Below are positions 1 through 8,709 of a DNA stretch of 53,408 bases, in pieces (the stretch's first letter is position 1; each line of letters begins with the position of its first letter). The stretch covers positions 1 through 53,408 of the forward strand of contig JAFRNK010000058.1 of the NCBI GenBank assembly GCA_017430225.1, read 5' to 3'. The DNA is from Clostridia bacterium. Its GTDB lineage: Bacteria > Bacillota > Clostridia > Christensenellales > Aristaeellaceae. A program made the position numbers and the translations under genes. The notes beneath the pieces were generated by a model. The model searched no databases, was not told the DNA's origin, and saw only the letters and a program-made list of their open reading frames with translations.

Positions 1-717
1 GTGGACGTGACCGGCGGCGCGACGATCAGCAAGACGGCGATCCTGAACGCCGTGAACGAGCTGGGCGCGGCGAACGCTCCCGCTCCAGCAGAAGAACCCG
101 CTGCGGAAGAACCCAAGGCGGAAGAGCCGGCAGCCGAGGGCACGACCGTGCAGGCGAAGGGCCTGACGGGCAGTTTCCCGGTGACCGTGGCCTTCAATGA
201 GGACGGCACCGTGAAGGCCGTGACGGTGGGCGAGAGCGACAGCGCTTCCGATACCGCTTTCCTAGCGATGGCGAACACCGAAGAATTCCTGGGCAAGTTT
301 ATCGGCAAGACTGTGCCTGTGGAAGGCGTGGACGTGACCGGCGGCGCGACGATCAGCAAGACGGCGATCCTGAACGCCGTGAACGAGCTGGGCGCGGCGA
401 ACGCTCCCGCTCCGGCAGCAGAGCCGGCTGCTGAAGCTGCGGCGCCTCTGACCGCGACCGCCAAGGGCTTCGCCGGCGATGTGACCGTGAATGTCACCTT
501 TACCGGGGACGGCAAGGTTGACACGCTGAGCATCAGCGAAGAAGGCTTCGCGGAGACGCCCGGCTTCGGCGCCCGCGCCCTGGACGCGGACGAGCTGAAG
601 GGCTTCATCGGCGCGCAGGCGCCGCTGACCGTGGAGGGAGTGGACGCGCTGACCGGCGCGACCTACACCAAGACGGCCATCGTGGAAGCCATCAACGCGG
701 CGTATAATAACAAATAA
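1..717 (+). CDS. Multi-domain FMN-binding (RnfG/NqrC-type) protein, 5' end outside window
   Basis: The gene enters from the left edge, so the N-terminus (signal or anchor) is not visible. What is seen is the end of one FMN_bind domain (residues 1-30), a second (about 48-136) and a third (about 149-238), separated by Ala/Pro/Glu linkers. Each domain carries the flavinylation signature: TGGAT with Thr at residues 8 and 117, and TGAT with Thr at 221. In this family the Thr of the GAT motif is covalently linked to FMN by ApbE, outside the membrane. Bases 1-90 recur almost unchanged at 328-417, so domains have been duplicated in register (327 bases, 109 residues). It ends 22 bases before rnfC and probably belongs to the same operon, where it may replace the missing RnfG. 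A stand-alone multi-flavin electron carrier is the alternative. Confidence 0.85.
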   Translation: MDVTGGATISKTAILNAVNELGAANAPAPAEEPAAEEPKAEEPAAEGTTVQAKGLTGSFPVTVAFNEDGTVKAVTVGESDSASDTAFLAMANTEEFLGKFIGKTVPVEGVDVTGGATISKTAILNAVNELGAANAPAPAAEPAAEAAAPLTATAKGFAGDVTVNVTFTGDGKVDTLSISEEGFAETPGFGARALDADELKGFIGAQAPLTVEGVDALTGATYTKTAIVEAINAAYNNK

Positions 718-739
718 CGGCAGGAGGAGAACATCAGCG

Positions 740-2062
740 ATGAAAAAGACATTTCCGGGCGGCGTTCATCCGCTGCCGTCACTGCACCAGGGCAAACCGC
801 TGACGAACGATTTGCCGGTCAAATCGTTCGTGTCGGATACGGTTTGCATCCCCATGAACATGCATATCGCGGCCGCGCCTTCCAAGCCGGTCGTCAAAAA
901 GGGCGATCACGTGCTGATGGGCCAGCTGATCGCGGAAGCGGTCGGCCCGCGCGGCGTGCCGGTGCACGCGTCCGTGAGTGGTACCGTCAAGGACATCGGC
1001 ATGGTGCAGCAGCTGGGCAAGACGACCTCCCAGTGCATCACGATTGAGAACGACTTCAACGACGAATGGGTCGAGCTCAAGGGTCTGGGCAACGTGGAAA
1101 ACTGCGATCCCGAGCAGATCATCCCCGCGATCCAGGCGGCCGGCATCATCGGCATGGGCGGCGCGGGTTTCCCGACGCACTTCAAGCTGCAGGTCCCGCC
1201 GGATAAAAAGGTGGATACCATCATCCTGAACGGCGCCGAATGCGAGACCTTCCTGAACGCGGACCACCGGCTGATGGTGGAAAACCCCGTCCGCATCGTG
1301 GACGGCCTGCGTGCGGCCATGCGCGCTGCGAAGGTGGAGCAGGGCTATATCGCCATTGAGGACAACAAGAAGGACGCCATCGCCGCGATGGAAGCGGCGG
1401 CGAAAGGGCGCAAGGGCGTGACGGTCGTGACGCTCAAGGCCAAGTATCCCCAGGGCGCTGAAAAGCAGATCATCAAGGCTGTGACCAAGCGCGAGGTGCC
1501 CTCCGGCAAGCTGCCGGCTGACGCGGGCTGCATCGTGATGAACGTCGCGACCGCCGCCGCCGTCGCGGACGCCGTGATCGACGGCAAGCCGCTGGTCGAG
1601 CGAGTGACGACCGTTACCGGCAAGGTGCGTGAGCCTGCCAACCTGATGCTGCGCGTGGGCACCATCTTCCTGGATGCCATCGGCGCGTGCGGCGGTTATT
1701 CGGTCGAGGAACCGGGCAAGATCATCGCCGGCGGCACGATGACCGGTATCTGCGCCCCGAACGACACGGTATCCATGACGAAGACCACCAACGGCATCGT
1801 GGTGTTGGACCAGCAGGAAGCGACTTCGCTGGAGGAGTCCAGCTGCATCCGCTGCGGGCGCTGCGTGGAGGTCTGCCCGATGCACCTGAATCCGTACCGG
1901 CTCAAGAACCTGTGCGACGCGAACCTGCTCAAGGAAGCGAAGGAAGACCATATCATGGACTGCATCCTTTGCTCCAGCTGCTCGTATATTTGCCCGGCGC
2001 GGCGGTGGATCATGTCGTCCATCAAGAACGCGCGCGAACTGATTGCGCAAAGGGGGATTTAA
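740..2062 (+). CDS. rnfC: Rnf complex subunit C (electron transport complex)
   Basis: RnfC is the peripheral NADH-side subunit of the Rnf ferredoxin:NAD+ oxidoreductase, which couples electron flow to Na+ or H+ export. The 440-residue protein has the usual bacillota length. A biotinyl-like N-terminal hammerhead (about 30-105) is followed by the Gly-rich nucleotide/FMN site GMGGAGFP (138-145), an SLBB-like region, and two 4Fe-4S motifs: Cys369-372-375-379 and Cys408-411-414-418, each ending CP. The start follows an AGGAGG box at about 722. It is first of five rnf genes in the order C-D-E-A-B, with rnfD starting 3 bases after its stop codon. Assignment is firm; which coupling ion is used cannot be told from the sequence. 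Confidence 0.96.
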   Translation: MKKTFPGGVHPLPSLHQGKPLTNDLPVKSFVSDTVCIPMNMHIAAAPSKPVVKKGDHVLMGQLIAEAVGPRGVPVHASVSGTVKDIGMVQQLGKTTSQCITIENDFNDEWVELKGLGNVENCDPEQIIPAIQAAGIIGMGGAGFPTHFKLQVPPDKKVDTIILNGAECETFLNADHRLMVENPVRIVDGLRAAMRAAKVEQGYIAIEDNKKDAIAAMEAAAKGRKGVTVVTLKAKYPQGAEKQIIKAVTKREVPSGKLPADAGCIVMNVATAAAVADAVIDGKPLVERVTTVTGKVREPANLMLRVGTIFLDAIGACGGYSVEEPGKIIAGGTMTGICAPNDTVSMTKTTNGIVVLDQQEATSLEESSCIRCGRCVEVCPMHLNPYRLKNLCDANLLKEAKEDHIMDCILCSSCSYICPARRWIMSSIKNARELIAQRGI

Positions 2063-2065
2063 GCA

Positions 2066-3007
2066 ATGGCGCTTCATATTTCAACCGGCCCGCATCTGCG
2101 CGCGAAGGCCGATACCCAGCGTCTGATGCTGGATGTCCTGATCGCGCTCTGCCCGGCCACAGCGGCTTCCATCTACTTCTACGGTATCAAAGCCGTGCTG
2201 ATCATCCTGGTCAGCGTGGCGGCGGCCGTGCTCTCTGAATTCGTGTGGCAGAAACTGGGGCACAAGACGCTCCGCGTAAACGACCTGTCCGCGGCGGTCA
2301 CGGGCCTGCTGCTGGCGCTCAACCTGCCGGCGAACGTGCCGCTGTGGATCCCGCTGATCGGCAGCGTGTTCGCGATCATCGTGGTCAAGCAGCTCTTCGG
2401 TGGCATCGGCCACAACTTCCTGAACCCGGCGCTGGCGGCCCGCGCGGTGCTGCTGACCAGCTGGCCGTCGCACATGACCAAGGCGTTCCTGCCGATGCGC
2501 ACGCTGCTGGAATCTGCGGCTGAGAAGGGCGTGGATACCCTGTCCTCCGCGACCCCGCTGCTGGTGCCCGGCATGACTGAAGTCAAGGACTTGCTGCTGG
2601 GCAACATCCCCGGCGCGATCGGCGAGACCTGCAAGATCGCCATCCTGATCGGCCTCGTCTACCTGCTGGTCCGCAAGGTCATCTCCTGGGAAATCCCGGT
2701 CATCATGGTCGGCACGGTGGCGCTGTGCAGCTGGGCGTTCGGTGCGGATCCGCTCAAGGCGATCCTTTCCGGCGGCCTGCTCTTCGGCGCGTGCTTCATG
2801 GCGACGGACTATGTGACCAGCCCCATGCTGAAGCTCGGCCATGTGATCTACGCCGTCGGCTGCGGCCTGATGGTGGCGCTGATCCGCCAGTTCGGCAACT
2901 ATCCGGAAGGCGTCACCTACGCCATCCTGCTGATGAACATCGTGACGCCGCTGCTCGACAGGGCGCTCAAACGCAAAGTCTACGGGGAGGTGAAGCAGCA
3001 TGGCTGA
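2066..3007 (+). CDS. rnfD: Rnf complex subunit D (membrane, covalent FMN)
   Basis: RnfD is an integral membrane subunit with a covalently bound FMN. The 313-residue product is highly hydrophobic, with many membrane spans, and shows the NqrB/RnfD hallmark stretch GIGHNFLNPALAARA (113-127). The flavin-attachment motif is SSAT with Thr163, a variant of the usual SGAT. Its last eight bases overlap rnfE, so the two are translationally coupled, and there is no room for an rnfG between them, which is where clostridial operons normally have it. Family assignment rests on length, hydrophobicity and these motifs. Confidence 0.95.
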   Translation: MALHISTGPHLRAKADTQRLMLDVLIALCPATAASIYFYGIKAVLIILVSVAAAVLSEFVWQKLGHKTLRVNDLSAAVTGLLLALNLPANVPLWIPLIGSVFAIIVVKQLFGGIGHNFLNPALAARAVLLTSWPSHMTKAFLPMRTLLESAAEKGVDTLSSATPLLVPGMTEVKDLLLGNIPGAIGETCKIAILIGLVYLLVRKVISWEIPVIMVGTVALCSWAFGADPLKAILSGGLLFGACFMATDYVTSPMLKLGHVIYAVGCGLMVALIRQFGNYPEGVTYAILLMNIVTPLLDRALKRKVYGEVKQHG

Positions 3008-3638
3008 AAAATCCAATAAGCCGACCATGCGCGGCGTATTCGTCAACGGTCTGCTCAATGAGAATCCGACCTTCCGCCTGGTGCTGGGCACCTGCCCGAC
3101 GCTGGCGGTCACCACGTCCGCGACCAACGGCATCGGCATGGGCCTCGCGGCGACCTTCGTGCTGATCTGCTCGAACGTCGTGATTTCGCTGGTGCGCAAG
3201 CTGATCCCGGACAAGGCGCGCATCCCGTCCTTTATCGTGATCATCGCGACCTTCGTGACCATCGTGCAGATGACCATGCAGGCGTTCCTGCCCTCCCTGT
3301 ACGAGTCGCTGGGCATCTTCATACCGCTGATCGTGGTCAACTGCATCATCCTGGCCCGCGCGGAAGCGTTCGCCAGCAAGAACGGGCCCCTGATCTCCGC
3401 GGTGGACGGCCTGGGCATGGGCCTCGGCTTCACCTGCGCGATCACCCTGATCGGTATCGTCCGCGAGCTGATCGGCAACGGCTCCGTGTTCGGCATCAAC
3501 ATCCTTGGCGCGGCCTATGAGCCGATGCTCCTCTTCGTGCTCGCTCCGGGCGGATTTATCACCTACGGCCTGCTGCTGGGCATCATCAACGCGCTGACCG
3601 CGCGCAGAGCTGCTAAGAAGGGAGGCGACCAGGCATGA
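3000..3638 (+). CDS. rnfE: Rnf complex subunit E (membrane)
   Basis: The 212-residue polytopic membrane protein belongs to the RnfE/NqrD family. It starts with a short cytosolic segment followed by the family motif NGLLNENPTFRLVLGTCPTL (17-36), including the conserved Cys that helps hold the intramembrane iron-sulfur centre between RnfA and RnfE. A GGGGAGGTG ribosome binding site lies inside the end of rnfD. The gene overlaps rnfD by eight bases and rnfA by four (ATGA). Together with RnfA it forms the inverted-repeat membrane pair that carries electrons across the membrane. Confidence 0.95.
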   Translation: MAEKSNKPTMRGVFVNGLLNENPTFRLVLGTCPTLAVTTSATNGIGMGLAATFVLICSNVVISLVRKLIPDKARIPSFIVIIATFVTIVQMTMQAFLPSLYESLGIFIPLIVVNCIILARAEAFASKNGPLISAVDGLGMGLGFTCAITLIGIVRELIGNGSVFGINILGAAYEPMLLFVLAPGGFITYGLLLGIINALTARRAAKKGGDQA

Positions 3639-4225
3639 GGATTGTCGACTTCACTTCCTTCCTGCTCTTCATGGTCTACTGCGTCTTCGTCAATAACTTT
3701 ATCTTCTCCCGCTTCCTGGGCTGCTGCCCGTTCCTGGGCGTATCCAGCAAGGTGGAGACGGCCACCGGCATGGGCCTGGCCGTGACCTTCGTCATGGGCC
3801 TTGCGTCCTTCTTCACTTACTTCGTGAATATGCTGCTGATGGCGCTGGGCCTCGAATACCTGCAGACCATCGCGTTCATCCTGGTCATCGCAGCGCTGGT
3901 GCAGTTCGTCGAGATGTTCATGAAGAAGTCCATGCCCGCCCTGTATTCGGCGCTGGGCATCTACCTGCCGCTGATCACCACCAACTGCGCGGTGCTGGCG
4001 GTCACCCTGCTGAACGTGCAGAACAATTACAACCTGTTCGAGTCCGTCTGCAACGGCGTTTTCGGCGCGCTGGGCTTCATGCTGGCCATCGTCCTGATGG
4101 CGGGCGTGCGCGAGCGCCTCGAGACTTCGGACATCCCGAAGAGCTTCAAGGGCTTCCCGTCCAGCCTTGTGATCGCCGGACTCTTGTCCATCGCGTTCAT
4201 GGGCTTCCAGGGCATGGTCAAGTAA
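3635..4225 (+). CDS. rnfA: Rnf complex subunit A (membrane)
   Basis: This 196-residue, almost wholly hydrophobic protein matches RnfA/NqrE. Its N-terminus has the family signature NNFIFSRFLGCCPFLGVS (20-37) with the conserved Cys, and a second conserved Cys-containing segment ITTNCAVL lies at about 113-120. It pairs with RnfE in the membrane. The start codon overlaps the rnfE stop (ATGA), preceded by a GGGAGG box, and rnfB follows after 12 bases with its own AAGGAGG site. Confidence 0.95.
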   Translation: MRIVDFTSFLLFMVYCVFVNNFIFSRFLGCCPFLGVSSKVETATGMGLAVTFVMGLASFFTYFVNMLLMALGLEYLQTIAFILVIAALVQFVEMFMKKSMPALYSALGIYLPLITTNCAVLAVTLLNVQNNYNLFESVCNGVFGALGFMLAIVLMAGVRERLETSDIPKSFKGFPSSLVIAGLLSIAFMGFQGMVK

Positions 4226-4237
4226 GGAGGAAACAAC

Positions 4238-5029
4238 ATGAATTTTATGCCGATTCTGTATGCCCTTCTCGCCTTGGGCGCGCTGGGCGCGATCTTCGGC
4301 CTGGTGCTGGATATCGCTGACAAGAAGTTTGCCGTGGAAACCGACGAGCGCGTGGCCGCCGTGCGCGAAGCCTGCGCCGGCGCGAACTGCGGCGCCTGCG
4401 GTTACCCCGGATGCGACGGCTTTGCCGCCGCGGTCGTCGCGGGCGAAGCCCCGATCAACGGCTGTTCTGCGGGCGGCGCGAAGACTGCCAACGCCATCGC
4501 CGCTATCATGGGCGCGGACGCCGGTTCCGCCGAACCGAGGGTTGCCCGGGTGCTCTGCCAGGGCGAAATCGGTACCGCCAAGGAGCGCTACCGCTACGAC
4601 GGCTACAAGTCCTGCCAGATGGCGGCCCAGATGGTGGGCGGGCCCAAGATGTGCCCCTACTCCTGCGTGGGCCTGGGCGACTGTATGGACGTCTGCAAGT
4701 TTGACGCCATCCACATCGAGAACGGCATCGCCGTGATCGATCCGGACAAGTGCACCGCCTGCGGCATGTGCGAAAAGGCTTGCCCGCGCCACGTCATCCG
4801 CGTAATGGCGAAGGACGCGAACGTCATCGTCCGCTGCCAGAACTCCGACACGGGCCGTGTCGCCCGCGAGGCCTGCATGAAGGCCTGCATCGGCTGCAAG
4901 CGCTGTGAAAAGACCTGCCAGTACGACGCTGTCCACGTCGAGAACGGCTTTGCCCGCATTGATCCGGACAAGTGCACGCGCTGCGGCGAGTGCGCCAAGA
5001 ACTGCCCCTGCGGGTGCATTACAATCTGA
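4238..5029 (+). CDS. rnfB: Rnf complex subunit B (polyferredoxin)
   Basis: RnfB receives electrons from reduced ferredoxin. A single N-terminal membrane helix (about 5-25) is followed by the RnfB-specific cluster motif Cys51-x2-Cys54-x4-Cys59 with Cys76 (CGACGYPGC). Then come several ferredoxin-type motifs: CPYSC...CMDVC, CTACGMCEKAC, CIGCKRCEKTC and CTRCGECAKNC near the C-terminus. At 263 residues it has more clusters than the short proteobacterial form and resembles the clostridial type. It is the last gene of the operon and a strong terminator follows 14 bases after the stop. Confidence 0.95.
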   Translation: MNFMPILYALLALGALGAIFGLVLDIADKKFAVETDERVAAVREACAGANCGACGYPGCDGFAAAVVAGEAPINGCSAGGAKTANAIAAIMGADAGSAEPRVARVLCQGEIGTAKERYRYDGYKSCQMAAQMVGGPKMCPYSCVGLGDCMDVCKFDAIHIENGIAVIDPDKCTACGMCEKACPRHVIRVMAKDANVIVRCQNSDTGRVAREACMKACIGCKRCEKTCQYDAVHVENGFARIDPDKCTRCGECAKNCPCGCITI

Positions 5030-5042
5030 TTATCTGATACGC

Positions 5043-5083
5043 AAACGCCCTCTGACGATCCGGTTCGTCAGAGGGCGTTTTTA
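5043..5083 (+). terminator. Rho-independent terminator of the rnf operon
   Basis: A perfect 15-bp stem (5043-5057 with 5066-5080) encloses an 8-base loop and ends in a T run. Its A-rich 5' side means it could also stop transcription of the convergent gene ending at 5097. Confidence 0.93.
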
Positions 5084-5096
5084 TATGACTTCAGGA

Positions 5097-5645
5097 TTAC
5101 AGGGAAAACGTCTGTTTGATCAGCTGTGCCGCGTCCGCGGCGGACATGTTCGAATTGTCGATGCGAAGATAGTTGCCGAAAGGAATCTCCCCTTCATTGC
5201 TGACCAGGCGGTACCGGTCTTCAGCCATCAGCCGCTGATTAGAGGCTTCGACGTCCTGCTTGGACGGCTTGTTCCTGAGCCGGTTTTCCGTCGCGTTGCG
5301 GGCCAGCCGGATCTCCTGCGGGGCGACCAGTTCGACGTAATAGAATTCCGTACCGTAAGGCGCGAAGATCTCCTTGACGTGCTTGATATAGTCCCAGTCC
5401 GCCTGCTGGTCGAACGCCCACATGTAGGTGAAGATCATTCCGTACTGGCCGGATGCGGCGAAATTCCGAAAAATGATCTCCCGGATCTCGGATACTGTTT
5501 TCCCGTCATAATGCCCGAACACGCTGATGACGGGCTCGATGGTCATGTGATTGTGGAACAGCCGGAGGTCGGTAATCTTCGTCAGTTCCTGCCCGACGGT
5601 CATCTTTCCGACCGCGCCGCTGCCGATAATGAATACGAGTTTCAT
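5097..5645 (-). CDS. Small P-loop kinase / AAA-type ATPase-like protein
   Basis: The 182-residue protein opens with a beta strand and a Walker A loop GSGAVGKMTVG (residues 8-18), as in shikimate kinase-like and nucleoside kinase-like P-loop proteins. An Arg-rich lid-like stretch (RLARNATENRLRNKPSKQD) follows in the second half. The substrate is not recognisable. The start at 5645 is chosen because AGGAGG stands 7 bases upstream and the ATG overlaps the metH stop as ATGA. It is therefore the last gene of the metF-metH transcript, but nothing in it shows a role in methionine metabolism. Confidence 0.8.
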   Translation of the reverse strand: MKLVFIIGSGAVGKMTVGQELTKITDLRLFHNHMTIEPVISVFGHYDGKTVSEIREIIFRNFAASGQYGMIFTYMWAFDQQADWDYIKHVKEIFAPYGTEFYYVELVAPQEIRLARNATENRLRNKPSKQDVEASNQRLMAEDRYRLVSNEGEIPFGNYLRIDNSNMSAADAAQLIKQTFSL

Positions 5646-8053
5646 GCGGGTCCTCCTGTCAGCTTCTCCGCCAGCCGTACGGCCGCCATCGCGTCCGGGG
5701 CGTAGCCGTCTGCGCCGATATCTTTGGCGTAGGCTTCGGTGAGGACAGCGCCGCCGACTATGACCTTGCACCAGGGGGCTTCGCGGTGGATCAGGGCGAC
5801 AGTCTCCGCCATCGCGGGGACGGTGGTAGTCATCAAGGCGCTCAGCCCGCAGAGCGGCGCGTGCAGGCGCTGTACGGCGGCGAGAATGTCTTCCGGCGGC
5901 ACGTCCTTGCCCAGGTCTGTCACGGCGAAGCCGTAGTTCTCCATCAGCAGGCGCACGATGTTCTTGCCGATGTCGTGTACGTCGCCGCGCACGGTGGCGA
6001 GCACCATGGCGTAGCGCGTCGCCTGCTGCTGTCCGCCCATGGCGGCTTTGATCTCTTTGAAGGCGGCTTCGGCGGCTTCCGCGCTCATCATCAGTTGGGG
6101 CAGGTAGATGGTTTTTGCTTCAAATCCCCGGCCCACCTCGTCGAGGGCGGGGATGATTTCTTCTTTGATGACACTGAGACCGTCCCTGCCTGCGTCCAGC
6201 GCGGCGCGGGTCCAGCGGGCGGCTTCTTCGCGCAGGCCTTTGACGACCGCGCGGTGCAGCCCTTCCTGCCCGGCCGTGTCAGGCGCGGCAGCGCCGGACG
6301 GGGCGGCGGATACGGCCTGGAGGGCCGGCAAAGCGCTTGCGAAACGGATATATTCGCCGCAGTTGGGGTCCTGGCCGTTGAGCGTCCGGCAGCTCAGCAT
6401 CGCGCCAAGCATCGCGTCGGAACAGGGATTCATGATCGCCGCGGACAGGCCGGACTGCAGGGCGGCTGTCAGGAAGGCGCTGCCGATCGTTTCGCGGGAG
6501 GGCAGGCCGAAGGACACGTTGCTGACGCCCAGCACTGTGCCGCAGCCGGTTCTGCATTGGATCAGGCGCAGGGCCTCAAGGGTCGTGCGAGCCGCGTTGC
6601 CGTCCGCGCTGACGGGCATGGTCAGCGTATCGAAAACGATGTTTTTGCGGGCGATGCCTTCCGCTTCCGCGCGCGCCAGGATGCGTTCCGCGATGGCCAG
6701 CCGGCCTTCCGCCGTGGCAGGGATGCCCTGCTCGTCCATGGTCAGCGCGACGAGCACGCCGCCGTATTTCTTCGCCAGGGGCAGCACCGCGTTCATGACT
6801 GCTTCGCTGCCGTTGACGGAATTGATCATCGCTTTGCCGTTATAGCGGCGGAGCGCCGGCTCCATGGCGGCGGGGTTCGCGGTGTCCAGCTGCAGGGGCA
6901 GGTCGGTGATGGCCTGCAGCTCCTCCGTCACGCGCGTGAGCAGGGCGGGCTCGTCCAGCCCGGGCACGCCGACGTTGACGTCCAGCACCTGCGCGCCGCG
7001 CTCCTCCTGTTTGATGGCCTCGTTCAGCACATAGGCCATATCGCCTTCCGTCAGCGCCTGGCGGAGGCGTTTTTTGCCGGTAGGGTTGATCCGCTCGCCG
7101 ATGATGACCGGCGCGCCGTTCAGCGCGACAGCCTGGCTGCGGGAACTGACCACTGTTTCACGTTTTTCGGCCAGCGGCGGAGGAACCATGTTGGCCGCGC
7201 AGTGGCGCAGGGCGCGGATGTACATGGGCGTGGTGCCGCAGCAGCCGCCCATGATCCTCAGGCCCAGGGGCACCAGCCCGACCACGCCGCGGACGAAGTC
7301 GTCCGCCGGGATATCATACACGGTCTGCCCGTTCACGTCCTTGGGCAGGCCGGCATTGGGCTTCATCAGCACGGGCACGGAGGCTGCCGCCAGATAGCGT
7401 TCCACGATGGGGCGCAGGGCTTTGGGGCCGAGGGAGCAGTTGACGCCGACCGCGTCCGCGCCAAGGCCTTCCAGCATGGCGACCATTGCTTCCGGGGTGC
7501 CGCCGGTCATCAGTTTGCCGTCCGCGCCGTATGCGTTGGAAACGAGCACGGGCAGATCACAGTTCTCTTTCGCCGCGAGCAACGCTGCCTTGGTCTCGTA
7601 ACCGTCGTTCATCGTTTCGATCATGACGGCGTCGACGCCGCAGGCAGCGCCGATCCGGACGATCTGCGCGAAATACCCGACAGCTTCTTCAAAATCCAGC
7701 GTGCCCAGCGGCTTGAGCAGCCGCCCGCAGGGCCCGATGTCCAGGCCGACAAAATGCTCGCCGCAGGCTGCGCAGGTGTCGCGGGCCGCCTTCGCGCAGT
7801 CCACCGCGGCGCGGATCATCGCTTCGCACTTGCTGAGCGGGTAGCGCAGCGGATGCACGCCGAAAGTGTTAGTCAGCACCATGTGGCTGCCCGCTTCGTA
7901 ATAGGCGCGGTGGATGCCGGTAATGACGTCCGGATGGGAGAGGCTCCAGGTTTCCGGCGCTTCGCCGGGCCGCAGGCCCGCGGCCTGCAGCAGGGTGCCC
8001 ATGCCCCCGTCCAGGAAGAAGGGGCCGGTGCGGAGTAAGTCTGTCAAACGCAT
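5642..8053 (-). CDS. metH: Cobalamin-dependent methionine synthase lacking the reactivation domain
   Basis: It transfers the methyl group of methyltetrahydrofolate to homocysteine through cobalamin. The 803 residues contain a homocysteine domain (about 1-285) with zinc ligands in GVNCS and GGCCGTTP. A pterin-binding domain (about 310-570, opening with ERINPTGKK) follows, then a B12 cap and a B12-binding domain with the base-off motif DVHDIG, whose His693 is the cobalt ligand. The C-terminal AdoMet/flavodoxin-responsive domain of the 1,200-residue enzymes is absent and is encoded next door (8044-8709). The two genes overlap by 10 bases and the AGGAGG site of metH lies inside the upstream gene, so synthesis is coupled. 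Confidence 0.94.
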   Translation of the reverse strand: MRLTDLLRTGPFFLDGGMGTLLQAAGLRPGEAPETWSLSHPDVITGIHRAYYEAGSHMVLTNTFGVHPLRYPLSKCEAMIRAAVDCAKAARDTCAACGEHFVGLDIGPCGRLLKPLGTLDFEEAVGYFAQIVRIGAACGVDAVMIETMNDGYETKAALLAAKENCDLPVLVSNAYGADGKLMTGGTPEAMVAMLEGLGADAVGVNCSLGPKALRPIVERYLAAASVPVLMKPNAGLPKDVNGQTVYDIPADDFVRGVVGLVPLGLRIMGGCCGTTPMYIRALRHCAANMVPPPLAEKRETVVSSRSQAVALNGAPVIIGERINPTGKKRLRQALTEGDMAYVLNEAIKQEERGAQVLDVNVGVPGLDEPALLTRVTEELQAITDLPLQLDTANPAAMEPALRRYNGKAMINSVNGSEAVMNAVLPLAKKYGGVLVALTMDEQGIPATAEGRLAIAERILARAEAEGIARKNIVFDTLTMPVSADGNAARTTLEALRLIQCRTGCGTVLGVSNVSFGLPSRETIGSAFLTAALQSGLSAAIMNPCSDAMLGAMLSCRTLNGQDPNCGEYIRFASALPALQAVSAAPSGAAAPDTAGQEGLHRAVVKGLREEAARWTRAALDAGRDGLSVIKEEIIPALDEVGRGFEAKTIYLPQLMMSAEAAEAAFKEIKAAMGGQQQATRYAMVLATVRGDVHDIGKNIVRLLMENYGFAVTDLGKDVPPEDILAAVQRLHAPLCGLSALMTTTVPAMAETVALIHREAPWCKVIVGGAVLTEAYAKDIGADGYAPDAMAAVRLAEKLTGGPA

Positions 8054-8709
8054 AGGGAGCGCCTCCTGTATAAGAGAATTGATCGTTTGCTTACAGTATC
8101 CGGTGCGTTATTTTTCTTCATCCCGATGATCGCCGTCACGCTCTTGCTGGGGCGCATCAGCAGGCTGTCGGTCAGGGTCACACCGATCAGGCGTTCACAG
8201 TCGAGGGCGGCGAAAACGTCGCGCTGGAGGGCGAGCGGCAGGTCTCCGTAGCCGGGGGAATAGCGCGGCGACAGCGTGTATTCCGGGAATAGCGCGGCCA
8301 GCTGTGCACACAGGGCATCGCAGGCGCCTTCCACCTGCTGGGCGCCGATGGCGTGCATCAGGAGCCCGTGGACGGGCGAACGCAGCGTGGCACGCGTGAT
8401 CAGGCGGTCCATCTCCGTTCCGGCCGTGCAGCAGAACAGCAGGACGGCTTCGCAGCCGGAAAGGCGTCTGCCGAGGTCCTTGGAACGGGTCACCGCGAAG
8501 CCCAGATCGAGCCCTTCTTCCGTCCGGATCAGCGGGAATTCACGCCAGACGGCCCGGCAGCGGATACGCCCGCGGATCTCCGCAAGGCAGGCGTCCAGCG
8601 GCAGGTCCGCGCCGTCCTGGGCGCTGCGCGGCAGCATGGCGTAGCGCAGGATCTCCGTCTCGTCTGGCGCGATTTCCCCGAGCTCGGCGGTGTGCAGCGC
8701 TGCCGCCAT
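8044..8709 (-). CDS. Methionine synthase activation-domain protein
   Basis: The 221-residue protein corresponds to the AdoMet-binding reactivation domain normally fused to MetH, which remethylates cob(II)alamin using S-adenosylmethionine. Recognisable parts are SPRYSPGYGDLPL (about 156-168), equivalent to the RxSPGYG AdoMet site, and the following MRPSKSVTAIIG segment (about 186-197). It begins on the last base of the metF stop (TGATG) and overlaps metH by 10 bases. This split arrangement of metH is known in several clostridia. Confidence 0.9.
   Translation of the reverse strand: MAAALHTAELGEIAPDETEILRYAMLPRSAQDGADLPLDACLAEIRGRIRCRAVWREFPLIRTEEGLDLGFAVTRSKDLGRRLSGCEAVLLFCCTAGTEMDRLITRATLRSPVHGLLMHAIGAQQVEGACDALCAQLAALFPEYTLSPRYSPGYGDLPLALQRDVFAALDCERLIGVTLTDSLLMRPSKSVTAIIGMKKNNAPDTVSKRSILLYRRRSLCV

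Noticed and set aside
779-2077. Long open frame antisense to rnfC, and comparable antisense frames over metH, the peptidases and the flavin reductase
   Set aside because: Typical shadows of GC-rich genes: His/Arg/Asp-rich translations without ribosome sites or recognisable domains.
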